Assembly: GCA_036169815.1 (NCBI GenBank)
Contig: JAVHOA010000107.1
Coordinates: forward strand, 7,267 to 71,266
Length of the DNA stretch: 64,000 bases
Source: Hydrocurvibacter sp036169815
Lineage (GTDB): Bacteria > Campylobacterota > Campylobacteria > Campylobacterales > Sulfurimonadaceae
Direction: 5' to 3'
In this document: positions 9,127-18,234 of the stretch, piece after piece
How positions within the stretch are numbered: the stretch's first letter is position 1
Layout: each line of letters begins with the position of its first letter
Notes under the pieces: model-generated
The model's input: the letters and a program-made list of their open reading frames with translations, nothing else
What the model was told of the DNA's origin: nothing
The model's database searches: none
Made by a program: the position numbers and the translations under genes

Positions 9127-10083
9127 TTAGTGATTTAATTTTTCATCCACATAGGCAATCGCTTTGAGTGCAGCAACTGCACCATCTCCAGCCGCACAAA
9201 CAACCTGTTTTGGTGCTTCTGTGCGGATATCTCCTGCTGCAAAAAGACCCGCGACTGAAGTTTTCATACTCAAATCCACAATCACCTCTCCACTGCTATT
9301 GAGTGCACACAAAAACTCCCCACTCTCTTGGAGTAAGACTTGATTATTGACATTATTTCCAACAAAAGTAAACACTCCGGGAACTTCAATCTCCTTAGTT
9401 TGGCCATCTACAAATCCAACGCGAATTCCCGATACACCCATAGCGTCGCCATACACTTCTTGGGGAGTGGCATTGAGTAAAAGTTCTATATTTGCTGTCG
9501 ATTTGACACGCTGCACTGTGTTTGGTGCTGCACGAAAACTATCGCGGCGATGGATGAGCGTGACTTTTTTGCATATTTTTGCCAAATACAGTGCTTCTTC
9601 AAGAGCAGTGTCTCCGCCACCTACTACTGCAACCTCTTTGCCTTTATAGAAAAAACCATCACACGTAGCGCATGTACTCACGCCCCGCCCAAAAAATTTC
9701 TCTTCTCCAGCAAATCCCGCACGTTTTGGAGTTGAGCCCGTACATACAATAACGCTATAGGATTCTTGCGTAGAGCCATCGCTTTTATGCACTAAAAAGT
9801 TTCCATTTTCCCTGCGAGAGACACGAGTTACTTCAGACATTTCATGCTTGAGTCCAAACTTTTGACACTGCTGCGGCCATGATTCCATCAGTTCCATACC
9901 CGTTATTTCGCCCACTGCCCCTGGATAATTTTCAATCTCGCTACTTTGAGTAATAGCTCCTCCAGGAAGCCCTTTTTCATACATGACAACATTTTCTAAA
10001 CCACCGCGCGTAGCATAAAGCCCTGCGGTAAGACCAGCTGGCCCACCACCAATAATTGCACAATCTAAAATCATATTTTCCAT
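9127..10083 (-). CDS. trxB: Thioredoxin reductase
   Basis: A 318-residue FAD/NADPH enzyme that keeps thioredoxin reduced. It has the FAD-binding GGGPAGLTAGLYA near the N-terminus, the redox-active pair in CATCDGFF (about residue 140), the NADPH-binding VVGGGDTALEEALYL and the C-terminal FAD segment GLFAAGDIRTEAPKQVVCAAGDGAVAA. Length is normal for the low-molecular-weight class. Its substrate gene trxA is immediately upstream on the same strand, separated by about 200 bases that hold a strong hairpin terminator. The two genes are therefore neighbours but probably transcribed partly independently. Confidence 0.95.
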   Translation of the reverse strand: MENMILDCAIIGGGPAGLTAGLYATRGGLENVVMYEKGLPGGAITQSSEIENYPGAVGEITGMELMESWPQQCQKFGLKHEMSEVTRVSRRENGNFLVHKSDGSTQESYSVIVCTGSTPKRAGFAGEEKFFGRGVSTCATCDGFFYKGKEVAVVGGGDTALEEALYLAKICKKVTLIHRRDSFRAAPNTVQRVKSTANIELLLNATPQEVYGDAMGVSGIRVGFVDGQTKEIEVPGVFTFVGNNVNNQVLLQESGEFLCALNSSGEVIVDLSMKTSVAGLFAAGDIRTEAPKQVVCAAGDGAVAALKAIAYVDEKLNH

Positions 10084-10239
10084 ATCAAAACTCTTTTATG
10101 TAATCTCATATATTATGTATCATACTATCTTGTTTATAAAGAGTATCTTTGACTTTTTTTATAATAGAGTTCTTGCATAAATGGGTGTGATTTTGGATAA
10201 ATTGGAAAGCGAAGGATATAAAAATAGAGAAAAAACTCA
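10084..10239. other. Non-coding spacer, probable trxB promoter region
   Basis: No credible ORF is visible. Read on the minus strand it is AT-rich and contains TATGAT- and TATAAA-like hexamers between the trxA terminator hairpin and the trxB start, so the trxB promoter is expected here. No single -10 box stands out. Confidence 0.4.
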
Positions 10240-10274
10240 TGATGGCTCAAGCGGATGTACTGCTTGAGCCATCA
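10240..10274 (-). terminator. Intrinsic terminator of trxA
   Basis: A perfect 13-bp inverted repeat (arms 10240-10252 and 10262-10274, TGATGGCTCAAGC and its complement) with a 9-base loop. On the minus strand it is followed within about five bases by a run of six T. It starts 12 bases after the trxA stop codon and separates trxA from trxB. Confidence 0.85.
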
Positions 10275-10285
10275 CAGCTCTTGGA

Positions 10286-10603
10286 TTATAAAAGAGCGTT
10301 TAGTTTGTCTTGAAACGCTTGTTTAGAAGCTGCTCCTACCATTTGCTCAACTAATTCACCATTTTTAAAGAATAAAATAGTTGGAATTGAACGGATACCA
10401 AATTTGACAGCAATATCTTGCTCTTCATCAGTATTTACTTTACAGATTTTTGCTTTTCCGTCAAAATCAGCTGCAAGCTCTTCGATAACGGGAGCAATCA
10501 TACGGCAAGGCCCACACCATGGAGCCCAAAAGTCCACCAATGCAACGCCTTCGTTAATCGTTTCTTCAAAATTTGCTGAAGTTAGTTCTATGTATTTAGC
10601 CAT
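10286..10603 (-). CDS. trxA: Thioredoxin
   Basis: A 105-residue thioredoxin with the active site WCGPC (C30 and C33), the family's VDFWAPWC strand, the conserved cis-proline loop RSIPTILFF and the buried aspartate in VDFW. It is the main cytosolic protein disulfide reductant and partner of TrxB. I choose the start at base 10603 (MAKYIEL) because it gives the normal length and is preceded by AAGGA at a good distance; the longer frame would add 15 unconserved residues. A TATAAT box lies about 37 bases upstream of this start, which also supports it. Confidence 0.96.
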   Translation of the reverse strand: MAKYIELTSANFEETINEGVALVDFWAPWCGPCRMIAPVIEELAADFDGKAKICKVNTDEEQDIAVKFGIRSIPTILFFKNGELVEQMVGAASKQAFQDKLNALL

Positions 10604-10639
10604 TGTGCACATTCCTTTTTTTGTATATGTATTGCTTGT

Positions 10640-10645
10640 ATTATA
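10640..10645 (-). promoter_or_regulatory. -10 box of trxA
   Basis: A perfect TATAAT on the minus strand, preceded by TTTG, 37 bases before the trxA start codon. A short T-rich leader and an AAGGA ribosome site follow. No clear -35 is visible, as is usual for this phylum's sigma-70 promoters. Confidence 0.6.
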
Positions 10646-10700
10646 CAAATCATATCTTTAAACTCTCTTATGCTCAAAAGGCTAATACCCTTTTCTAAAA

Positions 10701-11030
10701 TTAAAATGTGATATTTTCCAATATCTCAATTCCTTTAGGAGTCACAATAACTGCATCATACATGTAAGCAGATGCAACACCATTTTTCTTCAAGTAAACA
10801 TCACCTGTTTTAAGCAGTTTTCTCATTTTAGAGGGAGTGATATTTTGGATGGCAAGTTCATATTCAAGTGCGCTTTTCACTTCGACAAAATGCAATACTT
10901 CCTCTTTAAAAGCGATAATATCAATCTCGCCAAATCGCGAATAAAAGTTTCTCGCAACTATCTGAAACCCATTTTCAAAAAGATAGTGGCACGCTTTAGA
11001 CTCGGCTATATCCCCTTTTGCTCGGCTCAT
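10701..11030 (-). CDS. YraN/UPF0102 family endonuclease-like protein
   Basis: A 109-residue protein of the YraN family, which has a Holliday-junction-resolvase-like nuclease fold but no settled role. The family core is visible as ARNFYSRFGEIDIIAFKEEVLHFVEVKSA, including the ExD...ExK nuclease-type pattern (GEIDII and VEVK). It begins inside the end of the formate dehydrogenase-type gene (ATGA overlap at 11027-11030), so the two are translationally coupled. Near its end the segment AYMYD is written by a one-base variant of the palindrome (10758-10767). A short 6-bp inverted repeat after the stop could be a weak terminator. Confidence 0.85.
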   Translation of the reverse strand: MSRAKGDIAESKACHYLFENGFQIVARNFYSRFGEIDIIAFKEEVLHFVEVKSALEYELAIQNITPSKMRKLLKTGDVYLKKNGVASAYMYDAVIVTPKGIEILENITF

Positions 11031-13099
11031 ATAACTGGAACTATTGCAACTTTTATAGACTTAAATGCAGCAGTCAAGACGAGCTCGTCACACTTGTCTC
11101 CAAAAAGATTATTAATCTTGGATTTTGCATGGTGAAAGGTACAAAACAATGTTTTTGGCTGCACTTTTTCAGTGAACGCTATTGTCAAAGGTGTTGTCTC
11201 TCCAAACTCTGATTTTAGAATAACAGTTGGTGTTGTAAAATCGGCTCTGTCTCCTTCATGCACAAGTAAAATATCTTCATCATAACGCTTGTTGAGTTTT
11301 TCACTCTGTTTTGTTTGCGCTGCATTGTTATAGTGAGCAATCGTTCTTCCCGTTGTGAGATGATATCCTGTGAGATCTTTTTGTAAAATCTCTTCAACCA
11401 TGCCACGAAGTTCGTATTGATGGTAGCAAAACACGCCCAATCCATCCTCTGTTCTAAAATCAAGCTGATGCAAAATCGGCGTATCTTCTGTATGCACGGG
11501 CCACTGCAATCCACGTTTTCTATGGCGCTGGAGTCGTACATAAGAAGCTCCGCTAAAACGGCGGTATGCGACTTCACGCACCTCATCCCAAATCTCATTT
11601 GAATTTTTATAATTCGCCGTTCCACCCATTTTGTTGTCAAGCATCTGCAAGACTTCCCAGTCATCTGGCAGGTCTGATTTGACAAGCGGTTGTGAAAGGT
11701 GAAGGCGACGCATCGCATTGATATACACGCCTGTTTTCTCATACGCAGATTTGACTCCCACAACAATATCTGCACGCTGTGCCACATCTGTCATAAAAAG
11801 TTCTTGTACAAAAATAAGATCAAGATTGTTTATAGCCGCATTAATCTTGTTAAGATTTGGATGGATATGCGTAATATCTTCACTCACAACAAGCACCGCT
11901 TTGATGCGATTTTCTAACATCTCATCAACAAGTTGGGGAGTCATCAGCCCTATCTCTTTTGGTGTTTGATAATCTGGGTCGTAGTAAGGAAGCATTCCCA
12001 TATCGCAAGTGCCCTGAACATTATTTTGTCCACGAAGCGGCATCAGTCCTGCACCGCTTTTTCCAATATTTCCACTCATCAAGGCCAAATGGGTAATCGC
12101 CATAACAGCATAAGAACCATCCAAATGCTCCGTTATTCCAAGTCCCCAAAAGATCATCGATTTTTTGAGTGCATACTCACGCGCGATTTTTGGAATCATC
12201 TTTGAGAGATACTCATACCCTGCAATCTTCTCAAAATATTTTGGATTTGCGTAAGGATCTGCAAGGATTTTTGCTTTAAACTCTAAAAACCCTTTTGTGC
12301 GCTCGGCGATGAAGCTATCACTATAAAGCTCTTCATCAATAATGACATATGCGAGCATATTCAACACTAAAAGATTCGCTTCATGTGGCAAAATCGCTTT
12401 GTATTTTGCAAAGCGATGGAGCTTAATCTCTCGCACATCAAAAACAGCTAAATTATCATGTTCACGCGCTACGTCAAGCACTCTATTTGCGATAATAGGA
12501 TGTGCTTCGGTCATATTTGAACCAATAACAATCATAAACTCACATTTATAAATATCATTGTAAGGATTTGTAGCAGCGCCCTCGCCGATGGTTGCACGCA
12601 TCCCTTTGAGACTTGGAGAGTGACACACCCGTGCACAGTTATCTACATGTGGGGAGTTTAAGGTATGACGAGTAAATTTTTGAAAAAGATAGGAACTTTC
12701 ACATGAACTGCGCGCGCCGCCAATTGAGCAGACACTTTTATCTCCATACTCTTTTTGAATCTCGCGCAATTTCATAGCAGCAGCTGTTGTGGCAGCGTCT
12801 AAAGATGTTTCAAACCAAGTTGCATCAAAATCCACAAGCTCAGAAGCGATCTGCTCTTTTATAGTATGATTTTTTTCTAAAAAGGATTTACGGATACGTG
12901 GAACTCGCAAACGATCGGGCGAATCAACAAAATCAAAGCCGTATTTGCCTTTAATGCAAAGCTTACCTTGAGAAACAACTCCATCTGGATGCGCAAAAAT
13001 ACTCTCAATTTTATTTTCAGCAGTGTTCACCTTTGCTGCAATATCACATCCAACACCGCAGTAAGTACACACACTATCGATTATCTCTCTATTTTCCAT
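11027..13099 (-). CDS. Formate dehydrogenase alpha-type molybdopterin oxidoreductase, cytosolic, Cys form
   Basis: A 690-residue molybdopterin enzyme. The 4Fe-4S ligands are C11-x2-C14-x3-C18-x29-C48. The residue that binds molybdenum or tungsten is C159 in ARVCHSPS, where selenocysteine stands in E. coli FdhF. MSGNIGKSGAGLMPLRGQNNVQG and the C-terminal TTGRTIAHYN are typical of FDH alpha subunits. There is no twin-arginine leader, so it should be cytosolic. No beta, gamma or NAD-binding partner gene is adjacent, so its electron partner is unknown. Formate oxidation is the best guess; another member of the same family cannot be excluded. It overlaps yraN by four bases and follows the SDR gene by 15 bases. 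Confidence 0.82.
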   Translation of the reverse strand: MENREIIDSVCTYCGVGCDIAAKVNTAENKIESIFAHPDGVVSQGKLCIKGKYGFDFVDSPDRLRVPRIRKSFLEKNHTIKEQIASELVDFDATWFETSLDAATTAAAMKLREIQKEYGDKSVCSIGGARSSCESSYLFQKFTRHTLNSPHVDNCARVCHSPSLKGMRATIGEGAATNPYNDIYKCEFMIVIGSNMTEAHPIIANRVLDVAREHDNLAVFDVREIKLHRFAKYKAILPHEANLLVLNMLAYVIIDEELYSDSFIAERTKGFLEFKAKILADPYANPKYFEKIAGYEYLSKMIPKIAREYALKKSMIFWGLGITEHLDGSYAVMAITHLALMSGNIGKSGAGLMPLRGQNNVQGTCDMGMLPYYDPDYQTPKEIGLMTPQLVDEMLENRIKAVLVVSEDITHIHPNLNKINAAINNLDLIFVQELFMTDVAQRADIVVGVKSAYEKTGVYINAMRRLHLSQPLVKSDLPDDWEVLQMLDNKMGGTANYKNSNEIWDEVREVAYRRFSGASYVRLQRHRKRGLQWPVHTEDTPILHQLDFRTEDGLGVFCYHQYELRGMVEEILQKDLTGYHLTTGRTIAHYNNAAQTKQSEKLNKRYDEDILLVHEGDRADFTTPTVILKSEFGETTPLTIAFTEKVQPKTLFCTFHHAKSKINNLFGDKCDELVLTAAFKSIKVAIVPVI

Positions 13100-13114
13100 G
13101 CATCGTATCCTATC

Positions 13115-13840
13115 TCATTTGTATGTGGAGTTTATTATCTTTTCTCTTAAAAAGTACGGAAGCAAATTTAAAACTTTTATAACTAAATAAAATCTCAGCG
13201 GAAACGCATAAAATCTTTTTTTTCGCTCAATGGCTTTGGTGATTCTTTGCGTTCCCGCTTCTAGACTCATCAAAAATGGCATGGAAAAACTGTTTTTTTG
13301 AGTCAAAGGGGTATCTATAAATCCAGGTAAAATGTTTATAATATCGATTCCATAAGGCTTGTATTTATATCTCATTCCCTCAGCGTACGCGTTGAGTGCA
13401 CGTTTGGATGAGCTATACGCCACAGAACTGGGCATTGAGATGATTGAAGCGAGCGAAGATATAAACACAATGGTTCCACTTTTTTGCTCTTTAAATTTTG
13501 GAAGTAAAGGCTCTAAAATAGCGTGAGAAGATAAAAGATTGGTATCATAAAGTTTTTTAAAGTCATCAAAAGGCGTCACTTCCAAAGAGTGGCCAATGGA
13601 GATTCCCGCATTTAAAATGACCATATCAAGCGAGCCAATAGCTGCAATTTCTGCTTGTAAAAGTTTAAAATCCGTGACATCAACGCTGATGATTTGGGCC
13701 TTACATGTAAGGCTTTTTTGCAGCTGTTTGAGTCTTTTTGTATCGCGAGCGAGTAAGATAAGTTGATTTTCGGCGCTATCATAATGACGAGCGAGTGCGG
13801 CACCAATGCCACTACTTGCTCCAGTTATGAGAATCTTCAA
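13115..13840 (-). CDS. Short-chain dehydrogenase/reductase
   Basis: A 241-residue classical SDR: cofactor loop TGASSGIGAALA at residues 6-17, NAG motif (LNAGISIG), catalytic serine in FISSLAS and the catalytic pair in YSSSK. The C-terminus carries extra hydrophobic sequence (FYLVIKVLNLLPYFL), suggesting loose membrane association. The substrate is not predictable. It overlaps the hom gene by four bases (ATGA). A perfect 16-bp palindrome GCCTTACATGTAAGGC (13698-13713) falls in the coding region and encodes Leu-Thr-Cys-Lys after the third beta strand. Confidence 0.88.
   Translation of the reverse strand: MKILITGASSGIGAALARHYDSAENQLILLARDTKRLKQLQKSLTCKAQIISVDVTDFKLLQAEIAAIGSLDMVILNAGISIGHSLEVTPFDDFKKLYDTNLLSSHAILEPLLPKFKEQKSGTIVFISSLASIISMPSSVAYSSSKRALNAYAEGMRYKYKPYGIDIINILPGFIDTPLTQKNSFSMPFLMSLEAGTQRITKAIERKKRFYAFPLRFYLVIKVLNLLPYFLREKIINSTYK
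13701..13710. repeat. TTACATGTAA palindrome 6
   Basis: Perfect copy within a perfect 16-bp palindrome (13698-13713) in the SDR gene, encoding SLTCKA. Confidence 0.9.
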
Positions 13841-15096
13841 ACGATGCGAATCATTACAGGTTTAGAGTTCACAAAATCGAGCGCTTCAATGTTTTTTATC
13901 ATCTCCTGTATATCTTTTTCAACCGCAGTATGTGTCGAGATCAAAAGGTTTGCACTGGCATCACGCGATGGACGTTGTAAGATCGTTTCTATGGAAATAT
14001 TGTGACTTGCAAAGAGTGCTGTAATTTTTGAAAGCACACCCGCTTTATCTGTTACATTGATGCGTAGATAGTATTTTGAGACGATTGCATCCATCGATTT
14101 AAGTTTGAGTCCGCCTTCTAGCGGTTTATCAAAACCTAGCATCGGTTTACTTTTGCCACTTCTTGCGATATCGATGATATTTGCAATCACTGCACTCGCC
14201 GTCGCATCACCGCCAGCACCTGCGCCATAAAAAAGCGTTTCGCCTACTTTATCGCCCACGACACTTATCCCGTTCATTACGCCATTGATTTTTGCAATCA
14301 TCGCATCTTCATTGATCAGAGCAGCATGTACACGGAGTTCGACTTGATTGCCATCTTTTTTTGCAATCCCTAAAAGTTTGATTGTATAGCCAAACTCCTT
14401 TGCAAAATTGATATCCTCTTGGGCAATATTTTCTATCCCCTCAATCAAGATATCTTCAGGTTTTGCATCGATTCCATACGCAATACTTGCTAAGATAAGA
14501 AGCTTATGGGCCGCGTCAAATCCGCCTACGTCAAAAGTTGGGTCCGCTTCGGCGTAGCCGAGTTCTTGCGCTTCTTTTAAAATAGAAGTATAAGAAACTC
14601 CCTCTGCACTCATTTTTGTGAGCATATAGTTACATGTACCGTTCATAATGCCCATAATTGACTCTATGTGATTTGCAGAAAGTCCATCACGAAGCGCATT
14701 AATAATAGGGATACCACCCGCAACACTGGCTTCATACTCAAAAGCCAAATCACCGGCAAGCTCTTGCAACTCATAACGGTGATACGCTAAAAGTGCTTTG
14801 TTGGCTGTAACAACCGCTTTGCCATTTTTGAGTGCGTGTTTAACGACACGAAAAGCATCCTCAACACCGCCCATAAGCTCTACAACAATGTCAATCTCAG
14901 GGTCATCAAGCACATCATTGACATTATCGCTGAGGAAAATACCAAGATCTCTTTTTTTAGAAAGATTACGAACAACCCCACTTTTTACTTCTATTTTTGT
15001 TCCAGCACGAGCCGAGATAATCTCTTGATTTGCTTTTAAGATATTGACTACTGATGTTCCAACCGTTCCAACACCAATAATTCCAACTTTAATCAC
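13837..15096 (-). CDS. hom: Homoserine dehydrogenase
   Basis: A 419-residue enzyme reducing aspartate semialdehyde to homoserine, the branch point to threonine and methionine. It has the Rossmann segment VGIIGVGTVGTSVV, the catalytic domain with the GIMNGTCNYML and GGFDAAHKL segments, and a C-terminal ACT domain (about residues 345-419, YYLRINVTDKAGVLSKITALFA) that usually gives feedback control by threonine. Length is normal for the monofunctional ACT type. It overlaps both its upstream aminotransferase gene and its downstream SDR gene by four bases. A palindrome variant at 14630 covers TCNYM, part of a conserved motif. Confidence 0.94.
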   Translation of the reverse strand: MIKVGIIGVGTVGTSVVNILKANQEIISARAGTKIEVKSGVVRNLSKKRDLGIFLSDNVNDVLDDPEIDIVVELMGGVEDAFRVVKHALKNGKAVVTANKALLAYHRYELQELAGDLAFEYEASVAGGIPIINALRDGLSANHIESIMGIMNGTCNYMLTKMSAEGVSYTSILKEAQELGYAEADPTFDVGGFDAAHKLLILASIAYGIDAKPEDILIEGIENIAQEDINFAKEFGYTIKLLGIAKKDGNQVELRVHAALINEDAMIAKINGVMNGISVVGDKVGETLFYGAGAGGDATASAVIANIIDIARSGKSKPMLGFDKPLEGGLKLKSMDAIVSKYYLRINVTDKAGVLSKITALFASHNISIETILQRPSRDASANLLISTHTAVEKDIQEMIKNIEALDFVNSKPVMIRIV

Positions 15097-16319
15097 TCGC
15101 TATCCTTAGCAGCTTGCAGCTTTTTCAAAAACGCTTTGACATTTTTTGCAGCTTGACGGATACGTTTATCATTTTCAATCAAAGCGATACGCACATACTC
15201 ATCGCCATATTCTCCAAAACCAATTCCTGGTGAGACTGCAACATGCGCTTCTTTAAGCAACTGTTTTGAAAACTCTAAAGAGCCAAGATGCAACGCATAG
15301 TCTGGTATTTTTGCCCAAACAAACATACTTGCTTGATTTTTTCTCATCGGCCATCCCGCTTTATTAAACGCATCTAACAACACATTTTGGCGGTGTTCAT
15401 ACTTACTTGTAATATCTAAAACACACTGTTGATCACCATTGAGTGCCACAGTTGCTGCCACTTGAATTGGTGTAAACATCCCATAATCAAGCCATGATTT
15501 AATCTTTTGAAGGGCACCGATGAGTTTTTTATTTCCAACAAAGAAACCAACACGCCAGCCTGCCATATTGTAACTTTTTGAAAGGGTAAAACTCTCAACT
15601 GCCACATCTTTTGCACCCGCAACACTCATAATTGATGGCGTTACATAGCCATCAAAAGTAATATCACCATACGCGATATCAGAGATAACATAAAAGCGCT
15701 CTTTTTTTGCCATAGCAACGAGTTTGACGTAAAACTCCTGCGTCACTGTCGCAGTTGTAGGATTGTGAGGAAAATTGACAAGAACATATTTTGGTCTTGG
15801 GCTTGTTTCTTTAAAAACACGCTCTAAATCTTCAAAAAATTTCTTTTCATCCACTTTATAATCTTCATCATAAGAAAGACCAAACTTCACAACATTGCCA
15901 CCCGCTAAAATAAAAGCATACGAGTGAATTGGGTAGGTAGGATCTGGCACAACTGCTACATCGCCTGGATTTGTAATGGCATACGCCAAGTGGGCATATC
16001 CCTCTTTGCTTCCCATTGTAGCGACACACTCAGTTTGAGGATCGAGATCAACACCATAACGGCGTTTGTACCAATCAGCGATGGCTTGAAGCAGTTTTGG
16101 AATCCCTTTTGAAACAGAGTATCCATGAGTTTTTGTTTTTTTGGCAGATTCTACAAGTTTTTCGCGAATATGTGCAGGAGTATCACCATCGGGATTTCCC
16201 ATACTAAAATCTATAACATCAGCGCCCGCGCGACGCTCTTTCATTTTAAGTTCATTGACTTCTGCAAAAACATATTTTGGAAGTCTATCCATTCTATCAA
16301 ATTTTATTTCATCAAACAT
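15093..16319 (-). CDS. Class I/II pyridoxal-phosphate aminotransferase (AspC/AlaC-like)
   Basis: A 408-residue fold-type I aminotransferase. PLP contacts are visible: the Asn in PHNPT, the Asp-x-Ala-Tyr in SDIAYGDI and the catalytic lysine in SFTLSKSYNMAGWRVGF. Members of this COG0436 subgroup are annotated as alanine/glutamate-pyruvate or aspartate aminotransferases; the exact keto acid is uncertain. It lies directly upstream of hom with a four-base overlap, so an aspartate-family amino acid role is plausible. I choose base 16319 (MFDEIKFDRMDR) as start, because it has an AGGA site at good spacing and matches family starts; the longer frame adds 23 non-conserved residues. Confidence 0.9.
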   Translation of the reverse strand: MFDEIKFDRMDRLPKYVFAEVNELKMKERRAGADVIDFSMGNPDGDTPAHIREKLVESAKKTKTHGYSVSKGIPKLLQAIADWYKRRYGVDLDPQTECVATMGSKEGYAHLAYAITNPGDVAVVPDPTYPIHSYAFILAGGNVVKFGLSYDEDYKVDEKKFFEDLERVFKETSPRPKYVLVNFPHNPTTATVTQEFYVKLVAMAKKERFYVISDIAYGDITFDGYVTPSIMSVAGAKDVAVESFTLSKSYNMAGWRVGFFVGNKKLIGALQKIKSWLDYGMFTPIQVAATVALNGDQQCVLDITSKYEHRQNVLLDAFNKAGWPMRKNQASMFVWAKIPDYALHLGSLEFSKQLLKEAHVAVSPGIGFGEYGDEYVRIALIENDKRIRQAAKNVKAFLKKLQAAKDSE

Positions 16320-16431
16320 TACTGCATCCTGCCTAAATAAAGTTGGGAATTTTAACATAAATATCTCTATAAATTCTTTAGCTCTCACTCTAAATTATCT
16401 TGATTCTTTTATGCCTAAACTTAAACTATTC

Positions 16432-16782
16432 TCACCAAAGTTCAATTCCAAATTGACGAACTATCAGTGAAAATATCACAAAAGAGCTGATTGTAATACC
16501 GACACAAGCAAGAAGTGCAAACCAAAATCCAAGACGTTCTAGCAAAAAAGGGAATGCCAAAAACATCGGTAAAGTCGGTACAACATACCAAAAAGTGTAC
16601 CATGCATGATTGGCAATTTTTTCACTACTCTGATTTTCAAGATAAAGCCAAATCAGTGCTAAAAATGTCACCATTGGCAATGCTGCAATCAGCCCGCCAA
16701 GCTTGTCACTGCGCTTTGCCATCTCAGAAACAAGAACCACTACTCCCGCTGTCAGTAGATACTTTATGATTAACCATGTCAT
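16432..16782 (-). CDS. DUF3147 family small membrane protein
   Basis: A 116-residue very hydrophobic protein with four predicted membrane segments: about residues 4-18, 30-46, 62-82 and 88-110. The start MTWLIIKYLLTAGVVVLVSEMAKRSDKLGGLIAALP matches the DUF3147 family as I remember it; no function is known. It is read away from mntP, with which it shares a short divergent promoter region, and may or may not be functionally tied to metal export. Confidence 0.75.
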   Translation of the reverse strand: MTWLIIKYLLTAGVVVLVSEMAKRSDKLGGLIAALPMVTFLALIWLYLENQSSEKIANHAWYTFWYVVPTLPMFLAFPFLLERLGFWFALLACVGITISSFVIFSLIVRQFGIELW

Positions 16783-16803
16783 AGTTGTATTTCTCCCTTA
16801 CGC

Positions 16804-16809
16804 TATAAT
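16804..16809 (+). promoter_or_regulatory. -10 box of mntP
   Basis: TATAAT in the context GCTATAATTCGCC, 26 bases before the mntP start. The same extended context recurs before ppnP and mnmG in this window. Confidence 0.6.
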
Positions 16810-16835
16810 TCGCCATATTTTTTTCAGGATATCTT

Positions 16836-17393
16836 ATGAACGAAACCCTACTCATTCTTGCTGTTGCACTTGCGATGGATTCAGTCGCCGTCTCAATTGC
16901 CATCGGCTCAAAATATCGTGATCTTATCCTCTCACGGACCCTTTTTACAGCTGGAATATTCGGCTTTTTTCAAGGAGCTATGCCAGTCGCAGGATACTTA
17001 ATTGGAATTAGCTTTGCCAGTTATGTACAAGCTTATTCACACTGGATAGCATTTATACTTCTTGCTGGATTGGGCACTAAAATGTTCTATGAAGCATTTA
17101 AAGATGAACTTGACGATGAAGTAACCGATCTTTCCAATAAAACACTCATAACCCTAGGTATAGCAACAAGTATAAATGCAATGGCAGTCGGAGCTACATT
17201 CGCATTTTTGAAAACAGATATCTATCTTGCAGCTTCCATCATTGGGATTGTAACATTTCTACTAAGTTTTATTGCCGTATATATTGGAAAAAAATTAGGA
17301 TCTTTACTGGAAAGTAAAGCAGAAGTTCTTGGCGGAATTATTTTAATTGCCTTAGGATTTAAAATACTATTAGAGCATTTTAAAATATTCTAA
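16836..17393 (+). CDS. mntP: Manganese efflux pump MntP (DUF204)
   Basis: A 185-residue integral membrane protein with six predicted helices. The two-fold repeat of the MntP family is visible: MDSVAVSIAIGSKYR at residues 11-25 and SINAMAVGATFAFL in the second half, each with the conserved Asp/Asn-Ser/Ala ion-path residues. The family exports Mn2+ from the cytoplasm. It is the only plus-strand gene in a 16-kb minus-strand stretch. A GCTATAATTCGCC promoter box sits just upstream, with no riboswitch-like structure that I can see in the short leader. Confidence 0.9.
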   Translation: MNETLLILAVALAMDSVAVSIAIGSKYRDLILSRTLFTAGIFGFFQGAMPVAGYLIGISFASYVQAYSHWIAFILLAGLGTKMFYEAFKDELDDEVTDLSNKTLITLGIATSINAMAVGATFAFLKTDIYLAASIIGIVTFLLSFIAVYIGKKLGSLLESKAEVLGGIILIALGFKILLEHFKIF

Positions 17394-17406
17394 AGGCAAT
17401 ATTTAA

Positions 17407-18234
17407 TTACCTTGGCTCTTTTGCGTCTATGTTTAAACCATTTTTCATGTTGCTCAGCATATATAAATCTGAGATTTTCATATAAACACTCTCTGATGGC
17501 AAATTGAGATTAAGAAAAGATGTTTTCTTATCTACTTTTTCTACTTTTAACAAATTTAGATTTCTATCATAAAAAGATACATATGGATACCAGCTATTGG
17601 CAGAATCTGAAATGATTTCAACTTTGCTCACCGCAGAAACCTCAATCCACTGTTCCCCATTTACTTGTTCTAAATTAATATTATTTCCAGCATCTAATTT
17701 ATCGACATCAAGATGTGCATTTTTCATATCTATTTCATAATTCCATGAACTTGGATTTTCAACCTGCACACCCACAATATGCAATCCTGATTTTGCAAGT
17801 TGGGCTTCTAGGAGGATAGGATCAATCATTGTATCGCCGTTGTATTGGATACTCCAAGTAAATACAGAGCCACCCAAACTAGAGCTTTTTGTAATATATT
17901 TGTAATAACCTACATTCCTAAGAGCATCAGCGAGAGTTTTTACAAAAAATGTTGAAGATCCTTGCGTCTTAAAACTAAGAGTAACAGTTTGAGAACCCTT
18001 TAAAGAGAGAGTGATAATTCTATGCTCTTTAAGAGTTTGCATTACTCTAAGAAGATCTATATGTGTACCATCAGTGTAAAGAGTTTTTTGTTTAAAAACA
18101 CTCCCTAGAAATGTTTTGTTTGCGTTATAGCTTTTTGTTCCTAATATAGATTGAAGAGTCTGATCTAGAGTCACACTCTCATCTGCAATAAGGCAAGCGC
18201 ATAAAAAGAGGCCAACAACAAAAAATTTTACCAA
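17407..18234 (-). CDS. Exported hypothetical protein
   Basis: A 275-residue protein with a typical signal peptide (MVKFFVVGLFLCACLIADE, likely cut after Ala16). The body is rich in beta-strand-forming sequence and ends in a jelly-roll-like part (about 190-265, VSFYDRNLNLLKVEKVDKK). The first part has a secretin-N-like or STN-like flavour (short repeats, ITLSLKGSQTVTLSF). I recall a periplasmic protein at the same place in Campylobacter (Cj0151c). It overlaps the next upstream gene by seven bases, so the two envelope proteins are co-made. No function can be assigned. Confidence 0.72.
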   Translation of the reverse strand: MVKFFVVGLFLCACLIADESVTLDQTLQSILGTKSYNANKTFLGSVFKQKTLYTDGTHIDLLRVMQTLKEHRIITLSLKGSQTVTLSFKTQGSSTFFVKTLADALRNVGYYKYITKSSSLGGSVFTWSIQYNGDTMIDPILLEAQLAKSGLHIVGVQVENPSSWNYEIDMKNAHLDVDKLDAGNNINLEQVNGEQWIEVSAVSKVEIISDSANSWYPYVSFYDRNLNLLKVEKVDKKTSFLNLNLPSESVYMKISDLYMLSNMKNGLNIDAKEPR

